Shown here: piece by piece, positions 18,498-27,625 of the stretch
Layout: each line of letters begins with the position of its first letter
How positions within the stretch are numbered: position 1 is the stretch's first letter
Assembly: GCA_944332525.1 (NCBI GenBank)
Contig: CALVKD010000047.1
Span: 1 to 35,331, forward strand
Origin: an uncultured Bacilli bacterium
Lineage (GTDB): Bacteria > Bacillota_I > Bacilli_A > RFN20 > CAG-449
Length of the DNA stretch: 35,331 nucleotides
Direction: 5' to 3'
The notes under the pieces: generated by a model
Seen by the model: the letters and a program-made list of their open reading frames with translations, nothing else
Database searches by the model: none
Told to the model about the DNA's origin: nothing
Position numbers and translations under genes: made by a program

Positions 18498-21400
18498 ATG
18501 AACAAAAAATTTATATCAGCTATGAGCTTAATGGCAGTATTAACACTTGCTGCCTGTGGTGGAACGTCATCATTAGTGCCGTCTACGGCAAGTGTCACTC
18601 CTAGCAGCAATCCTGTTACAGGAAGCACTTCAGGAAGCAGCGCAGTTCCATCAACAACTTCTTCAACACCTTCATCAAGTGTTAGCTCAGCAACTAGCGT
18701 TGAAACTTTTGATCCTTTTGCATTTTTTGATGCAGCATTGGTAAAGGATTATTCAAATTCAACTGTTGAAAGCGTTCAACAATATAATGATGGTGAAAAT
18801 GTCGAAACCGATTTTGAATATTGCAGCGAAGGATATTATGTAGATTATAATCCAGATCTCGCCGGTATGGGCATGGATCCATATATCTATTATTTCGTCG
18901 AAGATGGTGTTTCATATCAATATTTTGAAAAGGATAACTATAATCCAAACTCTAAATCCGGTTGGTTAAATAAAGGTGCGAATAATATTGATTTATCAAT
19001 TTGGAATACCTATTTCTATCTTCCGATGCTCTTAGAGAATATTACCAGTGATGATGTTGAATTTTACGGGGATTTAGGTACATCTTACGCATATTTTGTT
19101 AATCCTGCAGTTGTCGAAGAATTAAATGAAACAGCCTTTAGATACGCTTGGTTTAATGAAATATTAGATGTGACTATTTATGTTGGCAAAGATGGTTATA
19201 TTAATCATATTCAAGGTTTCTCAGATGAAGATCCAATGATTACAAATAACTATGTCGATATCAAAATTACGAATATTGGCACGACCACTCTTCCTGATGG
19301 TGTTCCTAGTAAACCAACAGAAGAAACAAAACTTGAATATTGGGAATATAAAGGTTGGGAAAGCGATTATACCGATGCCTATTTAACAAGTATCACTGCA
19401 ACATTAGAGGAAGGTGTCGAATCTAGCGATCCTTATGATGTCGTTCTTGATATTGAACATAAGGCTACTATTTCATATGTTACTCTTCCTGATAGTTTTG
19501 AACCATGGGAAATGGTAGATGATACAGTCACTCTTCATTCAACTGATCCTGATGTCGCAACACTTACTTATGGAAATAATAACACTGCAGTCATCACAGC
19601 GATTAAAGAAGGTGAAACTGAAGTATATTTAAGTGTTAATGGTGAAAACGGTGTAATTGAATCAGAGCACTTTAAAGTAAAAGTTAACGGCTTAAAAGAA
19701 CAAGATAAAACAGAAGCAGTGTACGATTTTGATTTCATTTCAATGGATGAAGAAGAAAATATTTCTGCTATCAATAAAGTATCTGATGTAAAAGCCCCAT
19801 TTACTATTAAGAGTAATAAAGGCAAATTCCTCGATGGAAAATATAGTGAAATCTTTGATGCAGGAAAAGAGATTTTCACTCTTGATCCGTTAAGCACAGA
19901 TTTCTCAAAACCAGCAGGAGCCAGTGTCAGCTTTGATTTTGGCGAACAACAAGTTTCAAGTTTATCAGTGTACTATGGCTTAATCTATGATTCACATAAA
20001 GCTAATTTATCATATCTTGATGAAGCGGTTATTAAAACATCTAACGACGGTGTTGATTGGAAAGAAATTGATATTTTACAAACTTTAAAAGATGAAGCAT
20101 CTGGTAATAATAAGAAATTATTAGATGTTGCCTTTGATCCAGCAAGTAAAGTTGAAATCTATTTACATTCAAATATTGTCGGCAATTCTTTAGCTTTAGG
20201 ATTGGATGGATTTGTTTTCGGTGCAGATGAAAGATGCCATGATTATGTTGCACCTGAAGATGTACATGTCGAATCCGTAACCGTCGCTCCAGAATCATTA
20301 GATTTAACAATTGGTGATGTCTCTCCTCTTGTCGCTAATGTTTTACCGTCTAATGCATATACAAAAGACGTTAAATGGACTAGTAATAATCCAAGCATTG
20401 CAAGTGTTGATGCTGACGGCAAAGTCACAGCTGTAGCAGCAGGAACTACCACAGTATTTGCTACCAGTGTTGACGGAGATATCAAATCAAACGAAGTAAC
20501 AATTACTGTCAAAGAGCCAGTAACTATCCCAGAAAACATTGATGGAACATTCAAAAATGATTTAGATTTCCCTGAATTAACAGTTACTGTCAATAAGGAA
20601 GATAATAGTTTAGATGTTATTTTCAAAGACTATACTACTACCTTAAATCTTGTAGGATTAGATGGTGACTTTTACGAATTTAGAAATGATGGCGGAGATG
20701 TTTTATATTTATCATTAAGAAATGAGACAAAATTAAGCGTTGATACTACAAATTCTCGAATTGACGGAGAAAAGCTCGTCCCAGTTCATCAAGAATTATT
20801 TAAAGTTATTCCTGCTACCTCATTTGATGTTGTTGTCAGTGATGTTGAGATGGGTGAAGATGGCAAATACCATATTATTGAAAATGACTCAGCTATCGTA
20901 ACTGCTAAAAACTTCATTCCAGAAGATGCTAATGTCAAAGATGTAAAGTGGACTATCTCAAATGATAACGGTGTCTACGATGAAGAAATGGCGACATTTA
21001 AAGCTGTAAAAGAAGGCGAAGTCACCTTGACCGCTACCTGCTTACACGATGAAACTGTAACAAGCAGCGTCACATTTGTTATCGAAAAAGAAGTTAAGCC
21101 AACCTCAATTGAAGTAACTTCTAAAACAGGCGCTTATGAAGTAAATAAAGGCGATAGATTAGAATTAGAAGTAAGTTATAATGAAGGATGCAACAGAACT
21201 GGTGTTACCTGGAGTGTTGATAATAGAAATATTGCGACAATTGATGAAGATGGTGTGTTAACCGGAAAAGCAGCCGGTACAGTAACAGTAACTGCTACTT
21301 CAACCTATGATGATAGCGTAGTCGGTACAGTCGAAGTAACTGTTCTAGGCACTACTACTGAAGGAGCTATTCCAGCATCTTTAATTGGTAAATGGACAGC

Positions 21401-21683
21401 ATCAGATGATGATTTTTATGGAGTCATAAATTTCGAATTCACAATAAATGAAGATAAAACTTTGCATGGTATGGAAGATTTATACGGCATTGAATATTAC
21501 GCTACATTAAATGAAGAATTATCAACCGATGGAGTTCTCCATTATGATTTAGATGATGGATCTGGCGACTATATTGAAATTTTCTATGATGACTCAGGAA
21601 TAACTTCAGTCGCAGTTGATGATACAAATAGTTGCTTAATATCTGGTACACTTATTACATTTAGCACAGTCACTGCTTGGTAA
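18498..21683 (+). CDS. Very large lipoprotein with several Ig-like (BIG2) domains and a lectin-like module
   Basis: This 1061-residue surface lipoprotein has lipobox L-A-A-C (Cys20) and a Ser/Thr/Pro linker to about residue 68. After a unique domain (70-260), residues 295-397 look like a diverged Ig-like unit. Residues 470-576 resemble a discoidin (F5/8C)-type carbohydrate-binding fold (I-K-T-S-N-D-G-V-D-W-K-E-I). Residues 590-672 form a clear BIG2 domain (L-T-I-G-D, V-K-W-T-S-N-N-P-S-I-A-S-V-D, G-K-V-T-A-V-A-A-G-T), 775-862 a degenerate one and 868-950 another clear BIG2. The end (955-1061) opens with L-I-G-K-W-T-A-S, a module seen in other lipoproteins here. It ends the operon. Glycan binding or adhesion is the likely role. 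Confidence 0.88.
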   Translation: MNKKFISAMSLMAVLTLAACGGTSSLVPSTASVTPSSNPVTGSTSGSSAVPSTTSSTPSSSVSSATSVETFDPFAFFDAALVKDYSNSTVESVQQYNDGENVETDFEYCSEGYYVDYNPDLAGMGMDPYIYYFVEDGVSYQYFEKDNYNPNSKSGWLNKGANNIDLSIWNTYFYLPMLLENITSDDVEFYGDLGTSYAYFVNPAVVEELNETAFRYAWFNEILDVTIYVGKDGYINHIQGFSDEDPMITNNYVDIKITNIGTTTLPDGVPSKPTEETKLEYWEYKGWESDYTDAYLTSITATLEEGVESSDPYDVVLDIEHKATISYVTLPDSFEPWEMVDDTVTLHSTDPDVATLTYGNNNTAVITAIKEGETEVYLSVNGENGVIESEHFKVKVNGLKEQDKTEAVYDFDFISMDEEENISAINKVSDVKAPFTIKSNKGKFLDGKYSEIFDAGKEIFTLDPLSTDFSKPAGASVSFDFGEQQVSSLSVYYGLIYDSHKANLSYLDEAVIKTSNDGVDWKEIDILQTLKDEASGNNKKLLDVAFDPASKVEIYLHSNIVGNSLALGLDGFVFGADERCHDYVAPEDVHVESVTVAPESLDLTIGDVSPLVANVLPSNAYTKDVKWTSNNPSIASVDADGKVTAVAAGTTTVFATSVDGDIKSNEVTITVKEPVTIPENIDGTFKNDLDFPELTVTVNKEDNSLDVIFKDYTTTLNLVGLDGDFYEFRNDGGDVLYLSLRNETKLSVDTTNSRIDGEKLVPVHQELFKVIPATSFDVVVSDVEMGEDGKYHIIENDSAIVTAKNFIPEDANVKDVKWTISNDNGVYDEEMATFKAVKEGEVTLTATCLHDETVTSSVTFVIEKEVKPTSIEVTSKTGAYEVNKGDRLELEVSYNEGCNRTGVTWSVDNRNIATIDEDGVLTGKAAGTVTVTATSTYDDSVVGTVEVTVLGTTTEGAIPASLIGKWTASDDDFYGVINFEFTINEDKTLHGMEDLYGIEYYATLNEELSTDGVLHYDLDDGSGDYIEIFYDDSGITSVAVDDTNSCLISGTLITFSTVTAW

Positions 21684-21715
21684 TAAAAATCTTTGATAGA
21701 AAACCGAAATTTAGA

Positions 21716-21746
21716 AGGACTTGTTCTAATAGCAAGTCCTTTTAAA
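21716..21746 (+). terminator. Terminator of the second lipoprotein operon
   Basis: AAGGACTTG pairs perfectly with CAAGTCCTT around a nine-base loop (TTCTAATAG), followed by TTAAATT. The ascending arm (AAGGACTTGTTCT) closely matches the terminator at 13311 (AAGGACTGTTCT). Confidence 0.8.
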
Positions 21747-21781
21747 TTGCAAATAATTATTTCTTACTTACATATCCATTC

Positions 21782-21827
21782 AAAAAACCAGCGAACTATA
21801 GCATTTTTCATGCTTTAATCGCTGGTT
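21782..21827 (-). terminator. Terminator of the isochorismatase-like gene
   Basis: On the minus strand AACCAGCGA pairs with TCGCTGGTT (nine bp). An inner hairpin AGCAT/ATGCT occupies the loop, and the stem is followed by TTTTTTG. It lies 40 bases past the stop at 21867. Confidence 0.78.
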
Positions 21828-21866
21828 ACAATTATTTTGAATTTAATTACTTAGCTATAAAATATA

Positions 21867-22421
21867 TTACTCATTAAAGAATTCAATTAATTCATCAGAT
21901 GTCATAATCTTTGCACCATAAACTTCTTTAAGATACTTAATTCCGATATCATAATCTTCTTTAGTGAAAGAATCAGTGCAGTCGCTAGCAACGATAACTT
22001 CATATCCGAGCTGATAAGCATCGGCACTTGTATGACGAACGCACATATGTGTATGCAAGCCAGTCATAATGACGCTGTCGACATCAAGTTCTTTAAGTAA
22101 TAACTCTAAATCAGTATGGAAGAAACCACTATAACGTCTCTTTTTGACTACATAATCTTTTTCACATAACCCTAGTTCTGGAATGACTTCAGCACCTTTT
22201 GTTCCGTCAATAGCGTGATCACCCCATAACTTTAATTCGTGATCGATACCTTTTAAATGGGCATCATTTGAAAAGATGACCGGAATATTATTTTTTCTCG
22301 CTGCCTCTAATAATTTTCTAGTCGGTTCAATTGTGGCTTTAGCTCTATCACAGGCTAAAGCTCCTGTTACAAAGTCGTTGAGCATATCAACAACAATAAT
22401 AGCCACATGTTTTTTATCCAT
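21867..22421 (-). CDS. Isochorismatase-family cysteine hydrolase, nicotinamidase-like
   Basis: This 184-residue cytoplasmic hydrolase shows the isochorismatase/nicotinamidase fold: V-V-D-M-L-N-D-F with catalytic Asp12, K-K-R-R-Y-S-G-F supplying the catalytic Lys (93 or 94), and T-G-L-H-T-H-M-C with nucleophile Cys127 after the usual small-residue turn. A metal site like that of PncA is plausible from Asp53, His55 and His69. That favours an amidase such as nicotinamidase (nicotinamide to nicotinate for NAD salvage) over isochorismatase, but relatives of unknown substrate are common. AGAGGA lies seven bases before the ATG. It appears monocistronic, with its own terminator. Confidence 0.9.
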   Translation of the reverse strand: MDKKHVAIIVVDMLNDFVTGALACDRAKATIEPTRKLLEAARKNNIPVIFSNDAHLKGIDHELKLWGDHAIDGTKGAEVIPELGLCEKDYVVKKRRYSGFFHTDLELLLKELDVDSVIMTGLHTHMCVRHTSADAYQLGYEVIVASDCTDSFTKEDYDIGIKYLKEVYGAKIMTSDELIEFFNE

Positions 22422-22521
22422 TTCTTTTTCCTCTCATTATCAATATCATACAATTTCTTTTTTATTTAATGAATAAATTAAAATTAATACGCATTTCTGA
22501 TTATTATTCAAAAAATTAAGA

Positions 22522-24504
22522 TTAATTAATATTTTTTTTGTTTTTAATATAATCGGTAAACTCAACGATAAATAATAATAAAATAGGGAATAATATCAAT
22601 AATGAAAAATTAGAGTAAGTTTGAAATTTCAACATCGGTAAATTTTGATATAATTCATTTTTTAAAGCAACTGCATAATTACTTTTATATTTATAACTAA
22701 AGAAAAGATTATTTATATACGGAATCATTACAAATAAATAAACTAAGAAAGGAATCAATATCGTTATTAGAGCTTCTATGCCTAAGAATAAAAATCTAAG
22801 TGAGAATATCTTCTTTATCGTAAATCCATTTAGTAATAACAAATCATTAAATTCTTTCCTTTTGTTTCTCTTAATGTGATTTATGATAAAAATACTGGCA
22901 ACATATAAGATTAAAATAAAAACCGCGGCAGCTAATATAATCAAACTAATCTCCAGTGTTAAATAATATCCTGGAGTAATAATATCTACTACCTCTAAAA
23001 AATTGTTATCTTTAAGCAAATCGATAGTTTCAGATTTATTTTTAACCTGAGTGTATTTTTCATTAACAGATAAAATATATTGATAAAGCGTAAAAGAAAT
23101 CTCAATATATCTATCATTTTCCGCAGTAGTATAAAACGTTTCACTATGTCCAGGCAAATTTAAAGTAATCTTCGTATCTTTAGCAAATCCCGGAACAGCT
23201 AAATGATAAGAATCACCGGTAATGATTTTTAAAGGTGTATTGAAAGATGCATTAGTTGATGGATATTTGATAGTAGAACCGACCACTTCTAGAATATCAT
23301 TATAAAAAGGTGTTTGTCCGGTATTTATAGTATTAAATAAACCATTCTCAAGCATCAAAGAAAATAAGTTTCTTGAAACAGCTACTACATGAAAACTATT
23401 TGACAAATTAAAATCAAAATAATCAGCAGAAATACTTTCAAAATTCAAAGGTATTGTTTCTCCATCTGCAGTTTCTAAGGAAGTATCAGATAAATCGAAA
23501 TTCGCGTATATGGTATCATCTTTAAATTGCTGATCATCGCTAACAATAAATGTTATAGGAAACTTCCCATAAATCTCAATTGTGCTATTGAGAGGTTGAT
23601 TTACAAATTTATCATAACTGCACTTTTCTGGGTTGATAGCTATTTTAAATTGTTCATATGGATCTCTTTCTACAGAATATATTTGAGGATCCCTTAACTC
23701 CGAATTTGCTAAAGAAACAATTCCTGAAAGAAAAAGTGTGGAAAAAACTAAAGCAAAAATAAAATTTAGAATAATCAGCAACTTATTGCTAAAAATATAT
23801 GATTTTGTTGCAGCTTTTTTAAATTTAGTAGAAACAGTAAAATGGTTATTTAAATAATTATTTACATGATTATCACTTTCAATTTTCTCTATAACTTTAT
23901 CTTCCATCGAAAGGTGATAATTTTCATTAAGCCCTTCAACAGTTTCATGGCTAATCAAAATGACCAATCGCTTTTTAGATTCACTATTTAAAATATCGCG
24001 GAGATTATTTTTACTATCGGCATCTAAAAATGCAAATGGTTCGTCTAATAAGAGAATCGGACTCTTTTTCAATAAAGAAGCGATTAGTTCCGCCTTTTTT
24101 TGATTTCCTCCACTTAATAAATATAAGGGTTTATCCACCTCATGAAAGCGAAATAATTTCTTTAATTTAAGAAATACTTCTTTATCAAATTCATCGCGAA
24201 GAGATAGATTTTTAGTCAAACTTAAATTATTCAGCAAAACTTGTTTTTCACCAGCATACGAAAAATGTGAAAAGCGAAAACTAGCATTATCTTTTTCTTC
24301 ATGAAGAGAATAATCATAGTCATCAATAATTATTTTTCCTTCATCAGGTTTCATCAACCCAAGAAGAATATTGGCTATTGTCGATTTGCCGCTTCCACTT
24401 TTTCCTTTTATCAAAAAAATACCGCAATCGCCAATTTCACCATTAATATTATCTAAAACGATTCTTTCACCAAATTTTTTGCTTAACGAATCAAATTTAA
24501 TCAT
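22522..24504 (-). CDS. ABC transporter, fused ATPase and MacB-like permease (complete ATPase motifs)
   Basis: This 660-residue protein carries an N-terminal ATPase and a C-terminal permease. ATPase motifs: Walker A G-K-S-G-S-G-K-S (34-41), signature L-S-G-G-N-Q (130-135), Walker B L-L-L-D-E-P (about 151-156) and H-loop histidine (I-S-H, about 186). The permease has one helix near 247-269, a long extracytoplasmic domain, then three helices near the C-terminus, the MacB/FtsX (type VII) layout. The ATG at 24502-24504 has GGAGG six bases upstream; a GTG two codons earlier is less likely. It overlaps the preceding homologous gene by eight bases, so the pair probably forms a heterodimer. MacB-like systems drive mechanical export or signalling rather than classical import. 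Confidence 0.9.
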   Translation of the reverse strand: MIKFDSLSKKFGERIVLDNINGEIGDCGIFLIKGKSGSGKSTIANILLGLMKPDEGKIIIDDYDYSLHEEKDNASFRFSHFSYAGEKQVLLNNLSLTKNLSLRDEFDKEVFLKLKKLFRFHEVDKPLYLLSGGNQKKAELIASLLKKSPILLLDEPFAFLDADSKNNLRDILNSESKKRLVILISHETVEGLNENYHLSMEDKVIEKIESDNHVNNYLNNHFTVSTKFKKAATKSYIFSNKLLIILNFIFALVFSTLFLSGIVSLANSELRDPQIYSVERDPYEQFKIAINPEKCSYDKFVNQPLNSTIEIYGKFPITFIVSDDQQFKDDTIYANFDLSDTSLETADGETIPLNFESISADYFDFNLSNSFHVVAVSRNLFSLMLENGLFNTINTGQTPFYNDILEVVGSTIKYPSTNASFNTPLKIITGDSYHLAVPGFAKDTKITLNLPGHSETFYTTAENDRYIEISFTLYQYILSVNEKYTQVKNKSETIDLLKDNNFLEVVDIITPGYYLTLEISLIILAAAVFILILYVASIFIINHIKRNKRKEFNDLLLLNGFTIKKIFSLRFLFLGIEALITILIPFLVYLFVMIPYINNLFFSYKYKSNYAVALKNELYQNLPMLKFQTYSNFSLLILFPILLLFIVEFTDYIKNKKNIN

Positions 24505-26434
24505 TTCCACCCTCCATCAAAGCTAAATCTTTTTCAATCTGCTTTGGACTAATATAAAGCGAAACAAACAAAGCAAAGATAATAATAGCCACAATTGATT
24601 CAATTAATAAAATCATCAAAACCATCGGAGAGAATGTGAGTAAATTAACCGGAGTACCTAGTTGAGACATATTTATAAAATTATTTAAAATTAGATTTGT
24701 CATGGAAAAAGCAAAATAGCCAATTATATTTCCCATTACTAATACAAAAGTGAATACTGCGATTTTTCCTAATACTTGATGCTTTCTTGATGCACCAAGC
24801 GCGCGGCAAAGTATGCATCTTTTTCTTTCACTAAACGCATATAAGATAAAATATGTAATTAAATAAATAGCGTATAATACAATTAAAATATATGAGAAAA
24901 GATTTAAGAAATTAATTTCATATAAGAATGCCGGAATAGTTTTGCTATCAAAAATAAATAAAGGCGAATACATGCTTTGTGCTATATCAAAACGAATAAT
25001 GGTAGCTAATGTCCCTATATCTTCTTTATTCAAAAAGTTTTTATCAATTATACTTTCCGTAACATCATTTCTAGCAACAATATACCTATCTAACTTAGTC
25101 TCATCTGTGAATTCTGGACCAGCAAAGATGGTATCAATTCCAAATCCAAATGCTACTCGCGAAAAAAATATCAAATCATCTTCTAATAATTTTTCATATC
25201 TATCTAAGTTAGTATCAAAAACTTTATATGAACCAACAATATGTAGATGTTCTCTATTAACTGTTATTATTTCATTATTTTTTAGATAGTCTTCAATAAT
25301 TCGATTTTTATCCAACATTGTTTTGTCTTCTGAATATTCGGCAATTAATTTTTCAAAAACAGCTTCACTAACTATAACCTCTTTATCTTGAGCTGGATAA
25401 GTACCATTCACAAGTTTAATTTCACTCTCATTAAAAGATTCGCTAATGACAATTCCATATCCTGATCCACCGATTGAGTATCTTGATTCATTAGAAGCAA
25501 TAAAAAAATCATTTCTCAACATATAATTAGTGCTATAAACATACTTTTGATCAAAATTATTTTTGCTACTAACTTCAATTTCATAAGCATTTGTATTTGC
25601 TAAATATGCTTCCGAAGCTAAATTATAAAGATTGTCGTCGCTTATTGTGGATGAAACAGTCATAAACATTGACGCAAAGGGAAAAATAATTGATATAAGT
25701 AAAAGTAATATCGAAGAAATTTTATGATGTTTGACTTCTTCTATAGCAATATCGAAATTAGACTTATTAAGTTTAGTGCCATTTTGTACTTGATTAGTTT
25801 CTTTAATATCATTAATAAGGGTAATTTTCTTATTCGCAATAGAAATGATATTGTTATCAACCAATTCTTCATCGCGTTCACTATTGCTTGAAACAATTAC
25901 CAATCTTTTTAATGCTTCTTTTTTTATAATTTCGTTTACTATTTTAAGACTTTCATCATCCAGATTTGCAGTCATTTCATCAAGGAGTAAAATATCCGGA
26001 TTTTTGAATAATCCCCGAGCTAAAGATAATCTTGCTTTTTCTCCTTTAGATATCGTGTCAGCCTTTTGCGAAGCAATAGACTGCAAGCCAACCAAGTTTA
26101 ATAATTCTAAAGCTTTTTTCTTATCTTTACTATAATAAGGATAGAGAACATTTTCTAAAACCGTTAAATTTTTTAAAATAAGTGGATTCTGCGATAAATA
26201 GGAAACGTGATCAAAAGTATATGTCGATGCATTCTTTTTATCAATTAATTGATTATTATAAAATATCTCACCTTCATACTCGCTATCTAGACCAGCAATA
26301 ATTCTTAAAAAGGTTGATTTTCCTGATCCATTATGACCTTTTAAAACAAATAAACCATTATTTGGTAAGAGGATATTAACATCACTATAAAGTTGTTCAT
26401 CAAACTTTTTTGACATGTCTCTTATTTTTATCAT
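24497..26434 (-). CDS. ABC transporter, fused ATPase and MacB-like permease (H-loop histidine absent)
   Basis: This 645-residue paralogue of the downstream gene has the same ATPase-then-permease order. Walker A is G-H-N-G-S-G-K-S (33-40), Q-loop Y-L-S-Q, signature degenerate I-S-K-G-E-K (128-133), Walker B L-L-L-D-E-M. The switch position reads V-S-S-N-S, with no histidine. The permease has a helix near 240-262, a large extracytoplasmic region, then three C-terminal helices, the first followed by a Cys/Arg-rich loop (K-R-C-I-L-C-R-A-L-G-A-S-R), typical of FtsX-family cytoplasmic loops. I chose the ATG at 26434, since the protein then opens M-I-K-I-R like other ABC domains; a GTG at 26452 is possible. 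Co-translation with the second half implies a heterodimer. No periplasmic adaptor is nearby. Confidence 0.88.
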   Translation of the reverse strand: MIKIRDMSKKFDEQLYSDVNILLPNNGLFVLKGHNGSGKSTFLRIIAGLDSEYEGEIFYNNQLIDKKNASTYTFDHVSYLSQNPLILKNLTVLENVLYPYYSKDKKKALELLNLVGLQSIASQKADTISKGEKARLSLARGLFKNPDILLLDEMTANLDDESLKIVNEIIKKEALKRLVIVSSNSERDEELVDNNIISIANKKITLINDIKETNQVQNGTKLNKSNFDIAIEEVKHHKISSILLLLISIIFPFASMFMTVSSTISDDNLYNLASEAYLANTNAYEIEVSSKNNFDQKYVYSTNYMLRNDFFIASNESRYSIGGSGYGIVISESFNESEIKLVNGTYPAQDKEVIVSEAVFEKLIAEYSEDKTMLDKNRIIEDYLKNNEIITVNREHLHIVGSYKVFDTNLDRYEKLLEDDLIFFSRVAFGFGIDTIFAGPEFTDETKLDRYIVARNDVTESIIDKNFLNKEDIGTLATIIRFDIAQSMYSPLFIFDSKTIPAFLYEINFLNLFSYILIVLYAIYLITYFILYAFSERKRCILCRALGASRKHQVLGKIAVFTFVLVMGNIIGYFAFSMTNLILNNFINMSQLGTPVNLLTFSPMVLMILLIESIVAIIIFALFVSLYISPKQIEKDLALMEGGND

Positions 26435-26494
26435 AAATTTATTATTCCCCACACTTAGTCACAAATATTATGTGAAAAAATTGTTTCTATAATA

Positions 26495-26522
26495 ATTATA
26501 CATCCACATAAAATTTATACAA
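26495..26522 (-). promoter_or_regulatory. Promoter of the MacB-like ABC operon
   Basis: On the minus strand TTGTAT (26517-26522), 16 bases, TATAAT (26495-26500). Transcription would begin about 50 bases before the ATG at 26434. TCACA and TGTGA arms seven bases apart lie in the leader and might be an operator. Confidence 0.5.
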
Positions 26523-26539
26523 CTTAAGAAAACGAAGAT

Positions 26540-26566
26540 AAAAAAATCTAGATAATTGTCTAGATT
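26540..26566 (-). terminator. Terminator downstream of the transglutaminase-like gene
   Basis: AATCTAGA and TCTAGATT form an eight-bp stem with a six-base loop, followed on the minus strand by TTTTTTTATC. It sits about 130 bases past the stop at 26699; the rest of 26567-26698 shows no gene. Confidence 0.78.
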
Positions 26567-26698
26567 CTCTGATACATTAATTATTTTAATTATTAATTAC
26601 TTTTACACTCTTTCTTATTGAGTTTTTTAAATCAAAGAAAACAATTTCACTTAAAAAGAGAATTAATATTAAAATCATAGTTTATGGAAGAAAACATA

Positions 26699-27625
26699 CT
26701 ATTCTTTTATTGGCGATAATAAATAAGAGTCAATATTATTTAATTTCTTCGTGGAGTCAATATTTTTTAAAGATGTTTCAAGTCTTTTTTCTGCCCATTC
26801 TATAAGCTTATCTGGATTCTCAATTTCATCTTTGTGTTCCTTTATATATTGAATTCTAAATTTAGAGTTCTGCACGTTCCAATTTCCGAAGTTAAAGGTT
26901 ATAGGTGCAAATACTAAAACATCATCTTTATCTCCAAATGTAGATATAGCATCAATAAAAAAGCAAAAACAATTTTTAGAATAATATGCAATAGTTTCCA
27001 ACATATCATTATACTGTTTTTCATAATCAAATTTCTTTTGATTTGTTTTGATAGGGAATATTTTCTGATTATTTCCATAAGCTTCTCGCATTTCAAACAA
27101 CGACAATGGTTTATTATCTTTATCTACTACATAACAGTTTGAAGTTGGATCAAGCATTATCCATTTATTTAAATTTCTATCATATATCTCGACTACTACA
27201 TGATTATCCATATCAAATGGAGAATACGGCATCATAAAACATCTTCTAGCGTATATTCCTATAGCCAATAAACATTCTTGCAAAATTTTTGATTTGTTCA
27301 AGCAATTGATTCCTTGATTCTTATTTTCAAAACTATATTCTAACAAGTCTAAAGCATTACATTCAATATGATTATCATAATAACTTGAGTGATAAAGCCT
27401 TTTTGAAAAATAATTAAGCAATCTCTTCGCTTTAGAGAAATCATTGCCTTTCCCAGCAATTTCCTCTAAATTATATTTTTCTTTTAATTTTATGAACTCA
27501 GGACAATCAAAATTATATATTATATCTTTAGCCAATCCATTGGTAGATAATGGATTGTTCGCAATTATTCCGTTATAAATTTGCAAAAAATTCTCCTGTA
27601 TTTGCAAGTATTCTTTTTTATTCAT
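26699..27625 (-). CDS. Transglutaminase-like superfamily protein, cytoplasmic
   Basis: This 308-residue protein contains a papain-like transglutaminase core with all three catalytic residues in order: Cys108 in G-I-N-C-L-N-K-S, followed by L-L-A-I-G-I-Y-A-R-R, the usual helix and turn; His142 in D-N-H-V-V-V-E-I-Y; and Asp159 in W-I-M-L-D-P-T. Proteins with this core act as cysteine proteases, amidases or, rarely, cross-linkers. There is no signal peptide or membrane segment, so it probably works inside the cell. The N-terminal 70 residues and C-terminal 130 residues are not recognised. AGGAGA lies before the ATG. It is flanked by its own terminator, so is probably monocistronic. The substrate is unknown. 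Confidence 0.82.
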   Translation of the reverse strand: MNKKEYLQIQENFLQIYNGIIANNPLSTNGLAKDIIYNFDCPEFIKLKEKYNLEEIAGKGNDFSKAKRLLNYFSKRLYHSSYYDNHIECNALDLLEYSFENKNQGINCLNKSKILQECLLAIGIYARRCFMMPYSPFDMDNHVVVEIYDRNLNKWIMLDPTSNCYVVDKDNKPLSLFEMREAYGNNQKIFPIKTNQKKFDYEKQYNDMLETIAYYSKNCFCFFIDAISTFGDKDDVLVFAPITFNFGNWNVQNSKFRIQYIKEHKDEIENPDKLIEWAEKRLETSLKNIDSTKKLNNIDSYLLSPIKE

